Assembly: GCA_964548535.1 (NCBI GenBank)
Contig: CAZJRQ010000005.1
Location: forward strand, 42,518-106,517
DNA: 64,000 nucleotides
Direction of reading: 5' to 3'
From: CAZJRQ01 sp964548535
GTDB taxonomy: Bacteria; Bacillota; Clostridia; Oscillospirales; Ruminococcaceae
The notes beneath the pieces were generated by a model. The model saw only the letters and a list, made by a program, of their open reading frames with translations. It had not been told where the DNA came from and searched no databases. Made by a program: the position numbers and the translations under genes. Shown piece after piece: positions 17,304 to 25,656 of this stretch. How positions within the stretch are numbered: the stretch's first letter is position 1; every line of letters starts with the position of its first letter.

Positions 17304-18386
17304 TTAGTCAAAATAACCCTTAGCAGCCAAAAGCTCTGCCATAAGTACAGCACCGCCAGCAGCACCTCTAAGTGTGTTGTGTGATAGGCAAACAAATTTG
17401 TAATCATACTGTGTATCTTCACGAAGTCTGCCGATTGAAACAGCCATTCCGTTTTCAAGATTTCTGTCAAGCTTAGCCTGAGGACGATTATCTTCTTCAA
17501 AATAATGTAGGAACTGCTTTGGAGCAGATGGCAATTCAAGCTCCTGTGGAATACCAGCAAAGTTTTTCCAAGCCTCAAGAATTTCTTCCTTAGTAGGTTT
17601 AGTTTCAAAAGAAGCAAATACAGCAGCAGTGTGACCGTCCAAAACTGGAACTCTTAGGCACTGAGTTGTAATTAGAGGAGCAGTTGCGTTAACAATTTTA
17701 TCTCCTTCAATTTTACCCCAAACCTTAAGTGGCTCTTGCTCTGATTTTTCTTCTTCTCCACCGATAAATGGAATTACGTTATCAACAATTTCAGGGAAAG
17801 TTTCAAAAGTTTTTCCAGCACCAGAAATTGCCTGATATGTACAAGCAAGTACCTTAGTAGCTTTGAATTTTTTCATTAGCGGATGCAAAGCAGGAACATA
17901 GCTTTGGATAGAGCAGTTAGATTTAACAGCAATAAAACCTCTCTTTGTTCCCAAACGTTTTTTCTGTGCCTCAATGATTTCGATATGCTCAGGGTTAATT
18001 TCTGGCACAACCATAGGAACGTCAGCTACACCTCTGTTAGCAGAGTTGTTTGAAACAACTGGACACTCAGCCTTAGCGTATGCTTCTTCAAGAGCCTTAA
18101 TTTCGTCCTTTTTCATATCAACAGCACAGAAAACAAAATCAACCATGCCAGCAATTTTATCAATATCAGCAGTAGCATCCAAAACAGTTAAATCAGCAAT
18201 TGATTCAGGCATTGGCTCAGTCATAGCCCATTTAGCACCAACAGCGTCCTTAAGCTTTTTTCCAGCTGAACGAGGAGAAGCTGCAACACACACAACATTA
18301 AACCAAGGATGGTTGTTAAGTAGTAGAGAAAATCTCTGTCCAACCATTCCAGTAGCCCCGATGATACCCACGTTAAATTTCTTCAT
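17304..18386 (-). CDS. asd: Aspartate-semialdehyde dehydrogenase
   Basis: The 360-residue product makes aspartate semialdehyde from aspartyl phosphate. GATGMVGQRF (10-19) binds NADP, C158 in VKSNCSIQSY is the acyl-thiolating cysteine, and H252 in VLDGHTAAVF is the general base. The SNCS context and length place it with the archaeal/fungal-type ASADH group. ATG 18386 follows AAGAAGGAG; in-frame upstream codons to 18440 lack a ribosome site. It is the first gene of the operon and sits behind a lysine riboswitch. Its product also feeds carboxynorspermidine synthesis at 43693. Confidence 0.96.
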   Translation of the reverse strand: MKKFNVGIIGATGMVGQRFSLLLNNHPWFNVVCVAASPRSAGKKLKDAVGAKWAMTEPMPESIADLTVLDATADIDKIAGMVDFVFCAVDMKKDEIKALEEAYAKAECPVVSNNSANRGVADVPMVVPEINPEHIEIIEAQKKRLGTKRGFIAVKSNCSIQSYVPALHPLMKKFKATKVLACTYQAISGAGKTFETFPEIVDNVIPFIGGEEEKSEQEPLKVWGKIEGDKIVNATAPLITTQCLRVPVLDGHTAAVFASFETKPTKEEILEAWKNFAGIPQELELPSAPKQFLHYFEEDNRPQAKLDRNLENGMAVSIGRLREDTQYDYKFVCLSHNTLRGAAGGAVLMAELLAAKGYFD

Positions 18387-18494
18387 TAGTATAAACTCCT
18401 TCTTACAAAAAATGAAATTTTCAATGTGCATAATAACCAAAAAAATAGTTTTTAAGACGTGTTATTTGCACAAAACATAAAAAATAAACAAACA

Positions 18495-18520
18495 ATAAAA
18501 AAACTGGTTGAAAACCAGTT
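18495..18520 (-). terminator. Expression-platform terminator of the lysine riboswitch
   Basis: On the minus strand AACTGGTT and AACCAGTT (18520-18502) form an 8-bp stem with a 3-base loop followed by seven T, between the riboswitch aptamer and asd. Lysine binding would be expected to favour this stem. Confidence 0.85.
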
Positions 18521-18563
18521 CATCATACAATATAATAAGAATGTTGACACATTTAAAAAATAT

Positions 18564-18746
18564 GCCGATAGCACTCCATCACAAGTAATGATGACAACTG
18601 GAGTTTTGTTAAAACTACAGTCAGCTCAGGTGTCCCAAACCTGTACTTCGGCAGTCGCACCTTTCACATTTCTGAATAAACTTTGGGAAAGCGTAGATGA
18701 TTAAAACATCTCAGAAAAGCTACTGATTTTGACTGCGCCTCTATCT
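18564..18746 (-). promoter_or_regulatory. Lysine riboswitch (L box)
   Basis: Read on the minus strand, the region holds the conserved L-box pieces in order: AGATAGAGGCGC near the 5' end, AGTA after it, GTGCGACTGCCGAAG in the middle, CTGACTGTA, and the closing GGAGTGCTATC that pairs with GATAG of the first element. About 183 bases is the expected aptamer size. A terminator follows, and the controlled genes are asd-GNAT-dapA-dapB, consistent with lysine feedback. Confidence 0.93.
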
Positions 18747-18756
18747 GTTTTGTTTA

Positions 18757-18785
18757 ATGATACCAAATAATAAAGCGTCTGTCAA
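18757..18785 (-). promoter_or_regulatory. Promoter of the lysine operon
   Basis: On the minus strand TTGACA (18785-18780), a 17-base spacer and TATCAT (18762-18757) place the start just upstream of the riboswitch. Confidence 0.8.
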
Positions 18786-18897
18786 GACTCTTAGCGGGAA
18801 ATGTATTAATTTTTTGTAAACAAATACACTAGTAAACAATTAATTATAAAACCAATAGCACAATGTGTTAAATATATAAAATTAATGGAGATTTAAA

Positions 18898-19941
18898 ATG
18901 CTAGATTTAACAAATATGAAAAAGTCAGACTTTTATTATGATTTGCCAGAGGAGCTTATTGCTCAGACACCGATTGAGCCGAGAAATTCATCACGAATGA
19001 TGAAAATTAATCGTGAGACTGGTGAAATTGAAAATAATCACTTTTATAATTTATGTGATTATCTTAAAAAAGGTGACTTATTAGTTTTAAATGATTCGAG
19101 AGTACTTCCAGCGAGAATTTATGGTGAAAAGCTTGATAATGGAAGTTTTATTGAATTTTTGCTGCTTGAACAGAAATCAAATATGACGTGGGAAGTTTTG
19201 TGTCGTCCTGGAAAAAAGGCTAAAATTGGTACAAAATTCACTTTTGGAAACGGTAGACTTACGGCTACAATAATTGATATTTTAGAGGACGGCAATAGAA
19301 TTGCTGAGTTTGAATGTGAAGGCAATTTCTTTACAGCTCTTGATGACGTAGGGCAAATGCCGCTGCCACCTTATATTAAAGAAAGGCTTGAAGATAAGGA
19401 GAGATATCAAACCGTATATTCTCATGAATTAGGCTCATCAGCTGCACCAACGGCTGGACTGCATTTTACAAAAGAAATGCTGGCGGATATTGAATCCAGA
19501 GGGATAAATATTGCGTATGTTACATTGCATGTAGGATTAGGCACTTTCAGACCAGTTAAAGAAGACAAGGTTTTGGAGCATAAAATGCATAGTGAGCACT
19601 ATGAAATGCCTCAGCGTACAGCTGATTTGATAAATAAAACCAAAGCAGATGGCGGACGGGTAATTGCTGTAGGTACAACATCATGCAGAACTTTAGAGAG
19701 TGTTGCAAATTTTAACAATGAGATAAAAGCTTGCGATGGTTATACTGATATTTTCATATATCCTGGATATGAATTTAAGGTTTTGGACGGATTACTTACT
19801 AACTTCCACCTGCCAGAAAGTACGCTGATAATGTTAGTTTCTGCATTCATGGGATATGAGAATACAATGAATGCGTATAAAGTTGCTGTTGAAGATAAGT
19901 ACAGGTTTTTCTCATTTGGTGATTGTATGTTAATGATTTAA
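18898..19941 (+). CDS. queA: S-adenosylmethionine:tRNA ribosyltransferase-isomerase
   Basis: This 347-residue enzyme transfers and isomerises the ribosyl group of SAM to preQ1 in tRNA to form epoxyqueuosine. Family landmarks are FYYDLPEELIAQTP near the N-terminus, LVLNDSRVLPARIYG, SAAPTAGLHFT, HVGLGTFRPVK and TNFHLPESTLIMLVSAF. The ATG follows TGGAG. It is transcribed divergently from the lysine operon. No tgt or queuosine gene is adjacent. Confidence 0.97.
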   Translation: MLDLTNMKKSDFYYDLPEELIAQTPIEPRNSSRMMKINRETGEIENNHFYNLCDYLKKGDLLVLNDSRVLPARIYGEKLDNGSFIEFLLLEQKSNMTWEVLCRPGKKAKIGTKFTFGNGRLTATIIDILEDGNRIAEFECEGNFFTALDDVGQMPLPPYIKERLEDKERYQTVYSHELGSSAAPTAGLHFTKEMLADIESRGINIAYVTLHVGLGTFRPVKEDKVLEHKMHSEHYEMPQRTADLINKTKADGGRVIAVGTTSCRTLESVANFNNEIKACDGYTDIFIYPGYEFKVLDGLLTNFHLPESTLIMLVSAFMGYENTMNAYKVAVEDKYRFFSFGDCMLMI

Positions 19942-19960
19942 ATTAATAATGTTAAGTGTT

Positions 19961-20005
19961 TTAAAGTATTGCTATGGATTATCTGTAGTGGTACTTTAAT
20001 TTTGT
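19961..20005 (+). terminator. Possible terminator after queA
   Basis: TTAAAGTA (19961-19968) pairs with TACTTTAA (19992-19999) across a 23-base loop and is followed by TTTTG. The long loop makes it a weak candidate. Confidence 0.4.
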
Positions 20006-20056
20006 AGTTAAAAGTGTTTTGTTGTCGAATTTTTTAGGAATATGAGAAAAATTCCC

Positions 20057-20085
20057 TTGACAATATCCTAGTGATATAGTATACT
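20057..20085 (+). promoter_or_regulatory. Promoter of nadA
   Basis: TTGACA (20057-20062), a 17-base spacer and TATACT (20080-20085) give a leader of about 65 bases. No NiaR or NadR operator was recognised. Confidence 0.75.
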
Positions 20086-20157
20086 TGAATAAGTTTAGGC
20101 AATTGTACAATAATAATATATACTAATAATTTGTGCTTATGAAAGGAAGAACATTTT

Positions 20158-21081
20158 ATGATTAAAAACATTCAGGAACAGATTTTGGAGTTAAAAAAGG
20201 AAAAGGATATCTGTATTCTTGCACATAGTTATCAGGCGCGCGAAATTGTTGAAATCGCAGATTTTGTCGGCGATTCATTCGCACTTAGCGTAAAGGCTGA
20301 AACTGCTAAGGCTAAAAATATAGTTTTCTGCGGTGTTCATTTTATGGCTGAAACTGCAAAAATGCTTTCACCTGATAAAAGAGTTTTTCTTGCAAATGAA
20401 ATGGCATCTTGCCCAATGGCTGAGCAGATGGAGCCTGAAATGATTGAAATGGTAAAAGCACAAAATCCTGATAGAAAAGTCGTTGCTTACATTAACACGA
20501 CAGCAAAGCTTAAGGAGCTAAGTGATGTTTGCGTTACATCTTCATCAGCTGTAAAGATTGTTAAAGCTATGGATGCTGATAAGCTTTTGTTTATTCCTGA
20601 CTGCAATTTGGGAGCATTTGTTCAAAAAGCTGTTCCTGAAAAGGATATTAAGCTTTTGCAGGGTGGTTGTCCTGTTCATGCAGCAGTTACTTTAGATGAT
20701 GCTAAAGAGGCTAAAAATCGTCATCCTGAGGCGTTGATGCTTGTTCACCCTGAGTGTATTCCAGCTGTTTGCGATATGGCTGATTATGTTGGTTCAACAT
20801 CGGGAATTATGGACTTTGCTAAACAGTCTGATGCTAAGGAATTTATCATTGGTACTGAAATGAGTATTGCAGAACATTTACAGTATGAAAATCCTGAAAA
20901 GAAGTTTTATATTCTGTCAAAGAAAATTCTTTGTCCAAATATGAAGCTTACAACTTTAGTTGATGTTTATAATACTTGTGCTGGAATTGACAACGGTGAG
21001 GCTTTTGAAATTTTGATGACCGATGAAGAAATTGCTAAAGCAAGAGTTTGCATTGATGAAATGCTTAGATTAGGACAGTAA
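20158..21081 (+). CDS. nadA: Quinolinate synthase
   Basis: This 307-residue [4Fe-4S] enzyme condenses iminoaspartate with dihydroxyacetone phosphate to quinolinate for NAD synthesis. The three cluster cysteines are visible in VFCGVHFMAE, QGGCPVHAAV and KILCPNMKL; AHSYQ near the N-terminus and HPEC are also conserved. AAAGGAAG precedes the ATG. nadB and nadC are not in the neighbourhood, so the iminoaspartate source must be encoded elsewhere. It is monocistronic with a strong promoter and terminator. Confidence 0.97.
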   Translation: MIKNIQEQILELKKEKDICILAHSYQAREIVEIADFVGDSFALSVKAETAKAKNIVFCGVHFMAETAKMLSPDKRVFLANEMASCPMAEQMEPEMIEMVKAQNPDRKVVAYINTTAKLKELSDVCVTSSSAVKIVKAMDADKLLFIPDCNLGAFVQKAVPEKDIKLLQGGCPVHAAVTLDDAKEAKNRHPEALMLVHPECIPAVCDMADYVGSTSGIMDFAKQSDAKEFIIGTEMSIAEHLQYENPEKKFYILSKKILCPNMKLTTLVDVYNTCAGIDNGEAFEILMTDEEIAKARVCIDEMLRLGQ

Positions 21082-21099
21082 ATTAATAATTATTACAAA

Positions 21100-21133
21100 A
21101 AGACCAATGTCTGACTTTTCAGGCATTGGTCTT
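21100..21133. terminator. Bidirectional terminator between nadA and the histidine kinase gene
   Basis: A 15-bp stem (21100-21114 with 21119-21133, one G-T pair, 4-base loop) lies between the converging nadA and histidine kinase genes; T-rich sequence follows on both strands. Confidence 0.85.
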
Positions 21134-21137
21134 AGTT

Positions 21138-22223
21138 TTATTTATTGAAAAAAATTGAGAACGTAGTGCCTTTTCCGACTTGGGATTCCACTCGAATTTT
21201 ACCGTCACAAAGCTCAATAATTCGTTTAACGAGCGAGAGTCCTAATCCGTTGCCGCCACCAGATCTTGCACTATCATTTTGATAAAATCTATCAAAAATA
21301 TGCTTGATGGTATCTTGATTCATTCCCGCACCTTGATCTATAATATCAATTCGGATTATACTGTTTTTGACAAAAGAAACAACGCTTATTGTTGTATTTT
21401 CATTACTAAATTTTATCGAGTTGCTTATTATGTTAAGCCAAACCTGAGAAAGAATGTCAGGATTTGAATTGAATGTGATAGGATTTAGATCAATATCAAA
21501 ATCAATATTTTTGGCAGTCCATTGCTTTTCAAGCAATAGAATACTGTTTCGAATTTGCTCATCAAGACGAAATTCAGATTTAGAGGAAAGTATCTGCTGA
21601 TTCTCAAGCTTGTTCAGCAATAGAATATTTGATGAAAGATTAGTAAGTCGATTAGATTCAGAAATGATAATGTCAATATATTCTTGGCGCTTTTTATCAG
21701 ATAAATTATCCTTTTTCAGCTGTTTTGCAAAACCTTGAATAGACACAATCGGAGTTTTAAATTCGTGTGAAAAGCTGTTTATAAAATCTTCACGAAACAA
21801 TTCAATACTGTTAAGTTCATTAAGCATTCGGTTGTAGCTTTGTACAAGCTCATCGATAGGCCCAAAAGTATCTTCTTGTGAAACGCTGGCTGAAAAATCA
21901 CCAGTTGATACTTTTTTCATAGATTTTTGTATATCATTAAGTGGTTTCATAAATGAACGTGTTGCAATTGCTGAAATTACTGTTCCAATTAATAAGCTTA
22001 TTATGAGCGTGAAGGATAACATAATCAATGGAGCCTCAAAACCACTTGGATAATGCTTTGTACGTCTAAATAAACCGACAGCAAAGAAAGACAAAAGGTT
22101 TGCTAACATTATTGTTGAGAAAATCGTCATAACTGAATGAGTATATAGCGATTTACATTTTCTGTAAAAAAGTAATCTGTATTTTCTAACTATTAATTTA
22201 GTTAATCTGTGTTTTTTAGCCAT
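21138..22223 (-). CDS. Sensor histidine kinase with little extracellular domain
   Basis: The 361-residue product has two membrane helices (about 30-52 and 65-86) separated by only a dozen residues, a HAMP linker, the phospho-acceptor H153 in SFSHEFKTP, and an HATPase domain with N-box NIISNSIKFS, DQGAGM and GGGNGLGLSL. The short outer loop suggests membrane-proximal or intramembrane sensing. Its start overlaps the end of the response regulator gene by 8 bases. It is clearly paralogous to the kinase at 23836-25143. Confidence 0.94.
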   Translation of the reverse strand: MAKKHRLTKLIVRKYRLLFYRKCKSLYTHSVMTIFSTIMLANLLSFFAVGLFRRTKHYPSGFEAPLIMLSFTLIISLLIGTVISAIATRSFMKPLNDIQKSMKKVSTGDFSASVSQEDTFGPIDELVQSYNRMLNELNSIELFREDFINSFSHEFKTPIVSIQGFAKQLKKDNLSDKKRQEYIDIIISESNRLTNLSSNILLLNKLENQQILSSKSEFRLDEQIRNSILLLEKQWTAKNIDFDIDLNPITFNSNPDILSQVWLNIISNSIKFSNENTTISVVSFVKNSIIRIDIIDQGAGMNQDTIKHIFDRFYQNDSARSGGGNGLGLSLVKRIIELCDGKIRVESQVGKGTTFSIFFNK

Positions 22224-22890
22224 TTCTCACCGCCTTGTAGCCAAGGCCACGTATGGTAACAATCTTAAAATCATCGTTATCTTTAAAACGGTCACGCAAT
22301 CGGTTTATATGTACATCAACAGTACGCTCATCACTTTCGGATGATAAATCCCAAATTTCATCAAGTAAATGACGGCGTGTGAAGATTTTATTTGGATATG
22401 ATAAAAGCTTGTAGATGAGCATAAATTCTTTTGGAGGTAGTTCGGTTGATTTTCCCTGAGAACTTACAGTAAGAGTATCATAGTCAAGTACAGTATTATT
22501 CACGATAATTTTATGTTCATTGGCAATTTGAGAACGTCGAAGTAAGGCAGCAATTCTTAAAAGCATTTCCTCCTCGTCAACAGGCTTAACCATGTAATCA
22601 TCAGTACCTGTTAAAAAACCTTTCTTCTTATCAGAAATAGCCTCTTTCGCAGTTACCATTAGAATTGGAATATTGCTGCCAGAAAGCCTTAATTGTCGAG
22701 TTAACTCATAACCATCCATATTTGGCATCATTACATCAGAAACTATCAAATCAATATGCTTGTCTTCCATTATATTAAGTGCTTCAACACCGTCTTTTGC
22801 GGTGATAGCAACATAGCCATTGTCTTCAAGTACGTCAGCTGTTAGCTTTCTTGTGTTGTTGTCATCTTCAACTACCATTATATTAAACAT
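22216..22890 (-). CDS. OmpR-family response regulator
   Basis: The 224-residue product has a receiver domain with acidic pair E8-D9-D10, phospho-acceptor D52 in VSDVMMPNMDG, T in MVTAKE and K in VKPVD, followed by a winged-helix DNA-binding domain (ERTVDVHINRLR, TIRGLGYKAV). ATG 22890 follows GAAGGGA; the upstream in-frame ATG at 22926 has no ribosome site. It is co-transcribed with the kinase at 21138. The receiver has the same length and near-identical motifs as that of the divergent regulator at 23128. Confidence 0.95.
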   Translation of the reverse strand: MFNIMVVEDDNNTRKLTADVLEDNGYVAITAKDGVEALNIMEDKHIDLIVSDVMMPNMDGYELTRQLRLSGSNIPILMVTAKEAISDKKKGFLTGTDDYMVKPVDEEEMLLRIAALLRRSQIANEHKIIVNNTVLDYDTLTVSSQGKSTELPPKEFMLIYKLLSYPNKIFTRRHLLDEIWDLSSESDERTVDVHINRLRDRFKDNDDFKIVTIRGLGYKAVRNG

Positions 22891-23127
22891 AAATTTAATC
22901 CCTTCATTTTTGAAAAATAATAACATATATTTGTGAACTGCATATAAACCTGTTTAATTATATTGCCGTGAATAACGTATGCGTAAACGTTTTGCAGCTT
23001 GTTTTTGGAGAAATTTCACATTGGGATTTTCAGCAGTTCCTGATAATATTGCGTGTTTTGCTTGTGTTTTATAAAATATTATGATATAATAAAAAATAAT
23101 TTAGATTATTTTTTTGAGGTGATAATA

Positions 23128-23802
23128 ATGTTTGAGGTTCTTGTTGTAGAAGATGATGCAAGCTTGAGAAAGTTAATGTCTGCGGCTTTAAAACAGAATG
23201 GTTATAAACCGTTCACTGCTGAGGATGGTTTTGAGGCACTTGATGTTTTGGAACAAACTAATATAGACCTAATCATTTCGGATATAATGATGCCGAACAT
23301 GGATGGCTATGAGCTGACAAGACAGCTTAGACAAGCAAAATACGATCTTCCTATTTTAATGGTTACTGCTAAGGAAAGCTTTGAAGATAAGCAAAAAGGC
23401 TTTCTAATGGGTACGGATGATTACATGGTTAAGCCTATTGATATAAATGAGATGATTTTGCGTGTTGGAGCACTTCTTCGACGTTCAAAAATGGCATCAG
23501 AGCATCAGCTTATTGTTGGAAATTGCGTACTTGACAGTGATGCTGTGTCTGTAGCTTTTGGTGGGCAGCCAGGTGAAACGATTCCTAAAAAGGAATTTGC
23601 TTTACTTTTCAAATTGCTTTCTTATCCAAATAAGATTTTCACAAGACGTCAGCTGCTTGATGAGCTATGGGGAATGGAGTCAGAGGTTGATGAGAGAACG
23701 GTTGATGTACATATAAAACGTCTTAGAGAGCGTTATAATGGTAACAAAGACTTTGAGATTATTACCGTTAGAGGGCTTGGCTATAAAGCGGTAAAGTTAT
23801 AG
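23128..23802 (+). CDS. OmpR-family response regulator, divergent paralogue
   Basis: The 224-residue product matches the 22216-22890 regulator in length and motifs: D52 in ISDIMMPNMDG, YELTRQLRQ, LMVTAKE, GTDDYMVKP and KIFTRRQLLDELW. It has an OmpR winged helix with ERTVDVHIKRLR and TVRGLGYKAV. ATG 23128 follows GAGGTGATAATA; the upstream in-frame ATG at 23053 adds a non-homologous stretch. It is followed by its kinase after 33 bases. Target promoters are unknown. Confidence 0.95.
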   Translation: MFEVLVVEDDASLRKLMSAALKQNGYKPFTAEDGFEALDVLEQTNIDLIISDIMMPNMDGYELTRQLRQAKYDLPILMVTAKESFEDKQKGFLMGTDDYMVKPIDINEMILRVGALLRRSKMASEHQLIVGNCVLDSDAVSVAFGGQPGETIPKKEFALLFKLLSYPNKIFTRRQLLDELWGMESEVDERTVDVHIKRLRERYNGNKDFEIITVRGLGYKAVKL

Positions 23803-23835
23803 TCTGCAAAAAGGATCTTGAGGGGTGGAGTAAGT

Positions 23836-25143
23836 TTGAAAACAAGTTTGCAGTTTAAGATGTCGCTAATGTTTTTTGCAGTTATGGCAATATCAGCATC
23901 TATATCAATAACAGTTCTTTTGATGGTCTTTAAGCCAATTTTACGGGATAATGCTGAATCACAGGTTAGATCGGTAGTAACTTCCATGAAAACGCTTGAA
24001 GATACTGGAGATTTTAGTGCTGATGATATAATTGAACTGTGTATTAATGGGGCATATAAAGTAGAAAAACTTAGTGAAGATAGCGGAGAAATTAAGAAAA
24101 ATAAAAAAGAAGTTGATAGTGGAAAATTAGTAATTGATTCTGCTGGATTCATTCCAAATGTTATAGTTTATACAAAAATAAATGGTGAGTATATAAAAAT
24201 AGATACATTTTCAAATGAAAATGTATATTGGATAACTGGTGTGGTGGTTATAATTGCTTTTATTGTTTGTATATTGTTGGGAACAGTGATTACTGCTTTT
24301 ATAAGCAGAAGTATTTTACAGCCGATTCGAGATTTGAATAAGGCTACAACAGAGGTCGCCAGAGGAAACTTTGATGTCCGAGTGCGTGAACCTTTGGATT
24401 TAGAATATGGTAATTTGACTAGAAACTTTAATAAGATGGCGCAGGAACTTTCTGGTATTGAAACATTACGTGGTGATTTTATAAGTAATGTATCCCATGA
24501 GTTTAAGACTCCGCTGGCATCTATACAGGGGTTTGCGAAACTTTTACAGGATAAGGACATTTCTGAGCAGGATAGAGATGAATATACACAAATAATTATC
24601 AATGAAACTACTAGACTTTCTAAGCTTTCAATAAATATACTTAATTTATCTAAGCTTGAAAATCAGCTTACTATTGGCAGCAAAAAAAGATTTTCACTTG
24701 ATGAGCAAATTCGAAGAATTATACTGATGTTAGAACCTGAATGGAGTAAAAAGGATATCGATTTTGATGTGGTACTTGATGATATTTATTATTTAGGAAA
24801 TCAGGAATTAATGGATCAAATTTGGCAGAATTTGATTAATAATGCGATTAAATTTTCACCACAAGGCGGAAAAATTTCGGTCAGGCTTTTTCAAACTGAA
24901 AGAAATATAACTGTAAGAGTATCTGATAATGGAATAGGAATTACTCACGAAAATAAACAGAAGATTTTTGAGAAGTTTTATCAAGGTGATAATTCACGAA
25001 AAACAGAAGGCAATGGCTTAGGTCTTGCACTTGTAAAACGAATTATTGATTTATGTAATGGTAAAATATTTGTTGAGGACGTTTATGGTGGGGGTGTCTG
25101 CTTTGTTGTAGAACTTCCGTTTATTATTGAAGATATGAGATAG
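23836..25143 (+). CDS. Sensor histidine kinase with extracellular sensor domain
   Basis: The 435-residue product has membrane helices at about 10-34 and 132-155 enclosing roughly 95 extracellular residues, a HAMP domain, H221 in NVSHEFKTPLASIQGFAK, and an HATPase domain with NLINNAIKFS, DNGIGI and EGNGLGLAL. Only the sensor part differs strongly from the paralogous kinase at 21138. The TTG at 23836 is favoured because GGGGTGGAG precedes it; the TTG at 23818 overlaps that site. It is co-transcribed with the regulator at 23128. Confidence 0.93.
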   Translation: MKTSLQFKMSLMFFAVMAISASISITVLLMVFKPILRDNAESQVRSVVTSMKTLEDTGDFSADDIIELCINGAYKVEKLSEDSGEIKKNKKEVDSGKLVIDSAGFIPNVIVYTKINGEYIKIDTFSNENVYWITGVVVIIAFIVCILLGTVITAFISRSILQPIRDLNKATTEVARGNFDVRVREPLDLEYGNLTRNFNKMAQELSGIETLRGDFISNVSHEFKTPLASIQGFAKLLQDKDISEQDRDEYTQIIINETTRLSKLSINILNLSKLENQLTIGSKKRFSLDEQIRRIILMLEPEWSKKDIDFDVVLDDIYYLGNQELMDQIWQNLINNAIKFSPQGGKISVRLFQTERNITVRVSDNGIGITHENKQKIFEKFYQGDNSRKTEGNGLGLALVKRIIDLCNGKIFVEDVYGGGVCFVVELPFIIEDMR

Positions 25144-25152
25144 ATTTTTTTA

Positions 25153-25191
25153 TAAAACTGCTGTGATTTACATGGCAGTTTTGTTTTTTTG
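25153..25191 (+). terminator. Terminator of the second two-component operon
   Basis: AAAACTGC pairs with GCAGTTTT across a 13-base loop and is followed by a T-run, 10 bases after the kinase stop. Confidence 0.85.
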
Positions 25192-25285
25192 CTTGCATTT
25201 TTTTTAAAAAAAGTGTAAAATGATAATAGATTCACAAAATGTCAGCCGAAAACATAGAATGTAAAAAACTTTGGAGGTGTTTTCG

Positions 25286-25639
25286 GTGGAAGGTTTAGTA
25301 ATTGCTGTTATAATAATTGTGGCTGTGGTTGTTGGAATTATAATTCAAAGGACATTTTTTATGCGTTCTAGTTGCAAAAAAGTTGGATATATAATTGTTC
25401 CATGCAGTGCAAATACTAAAAATCTTGAAAAAATTGTTCGGTCATATTATTGGGAAGAGGTTTTTGGCAGTGAGTTACTTGGCAGAGAAATTTTGGTGGT
25501 AATTATGGAAAAAAGCGAGAATGATTATGTAGCAAAACGCCTCGCACAAGAGCTGTCGATAGTGTCAGTGACTAACATTTCGGGATTAGAGGATTATTTG
25601 AAAAAGAAAGAGTACCAATGTAATAAGGTAATAGATTAA
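25286..25639 (+). CDS. Small membrane-anchored protein of unknown function (117 aa)
   Basis: The product has one N-terminal membrane helix (about residues 3-21, Val/Ile-rich) and a cytoplasmic domain of about 90 residues that may be alpha/beta (GYIIVPCSANTKN, REILVVIMEKSEND, ISGLEDYLKKKE). The GTG at 25286 follows TGGAGGTG. It precedes recD2 by 17 bases and may be co-transcribed with it. I do not recognise the family. Confidence 0.65.
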   Translation: MEGLVIAVIIIVAVVVGIIIQRTFFMRSSCKKVGYIIVPCSANTKNLEKIVRSYYWEEVFGSELLGREILVVIMEKSENDYVAKRLAQELSIVSVTNISGLEDYLKKKEYQCNKVID

Positions 25640-25656
25640 TAAAAAAGGTAGTTGTT

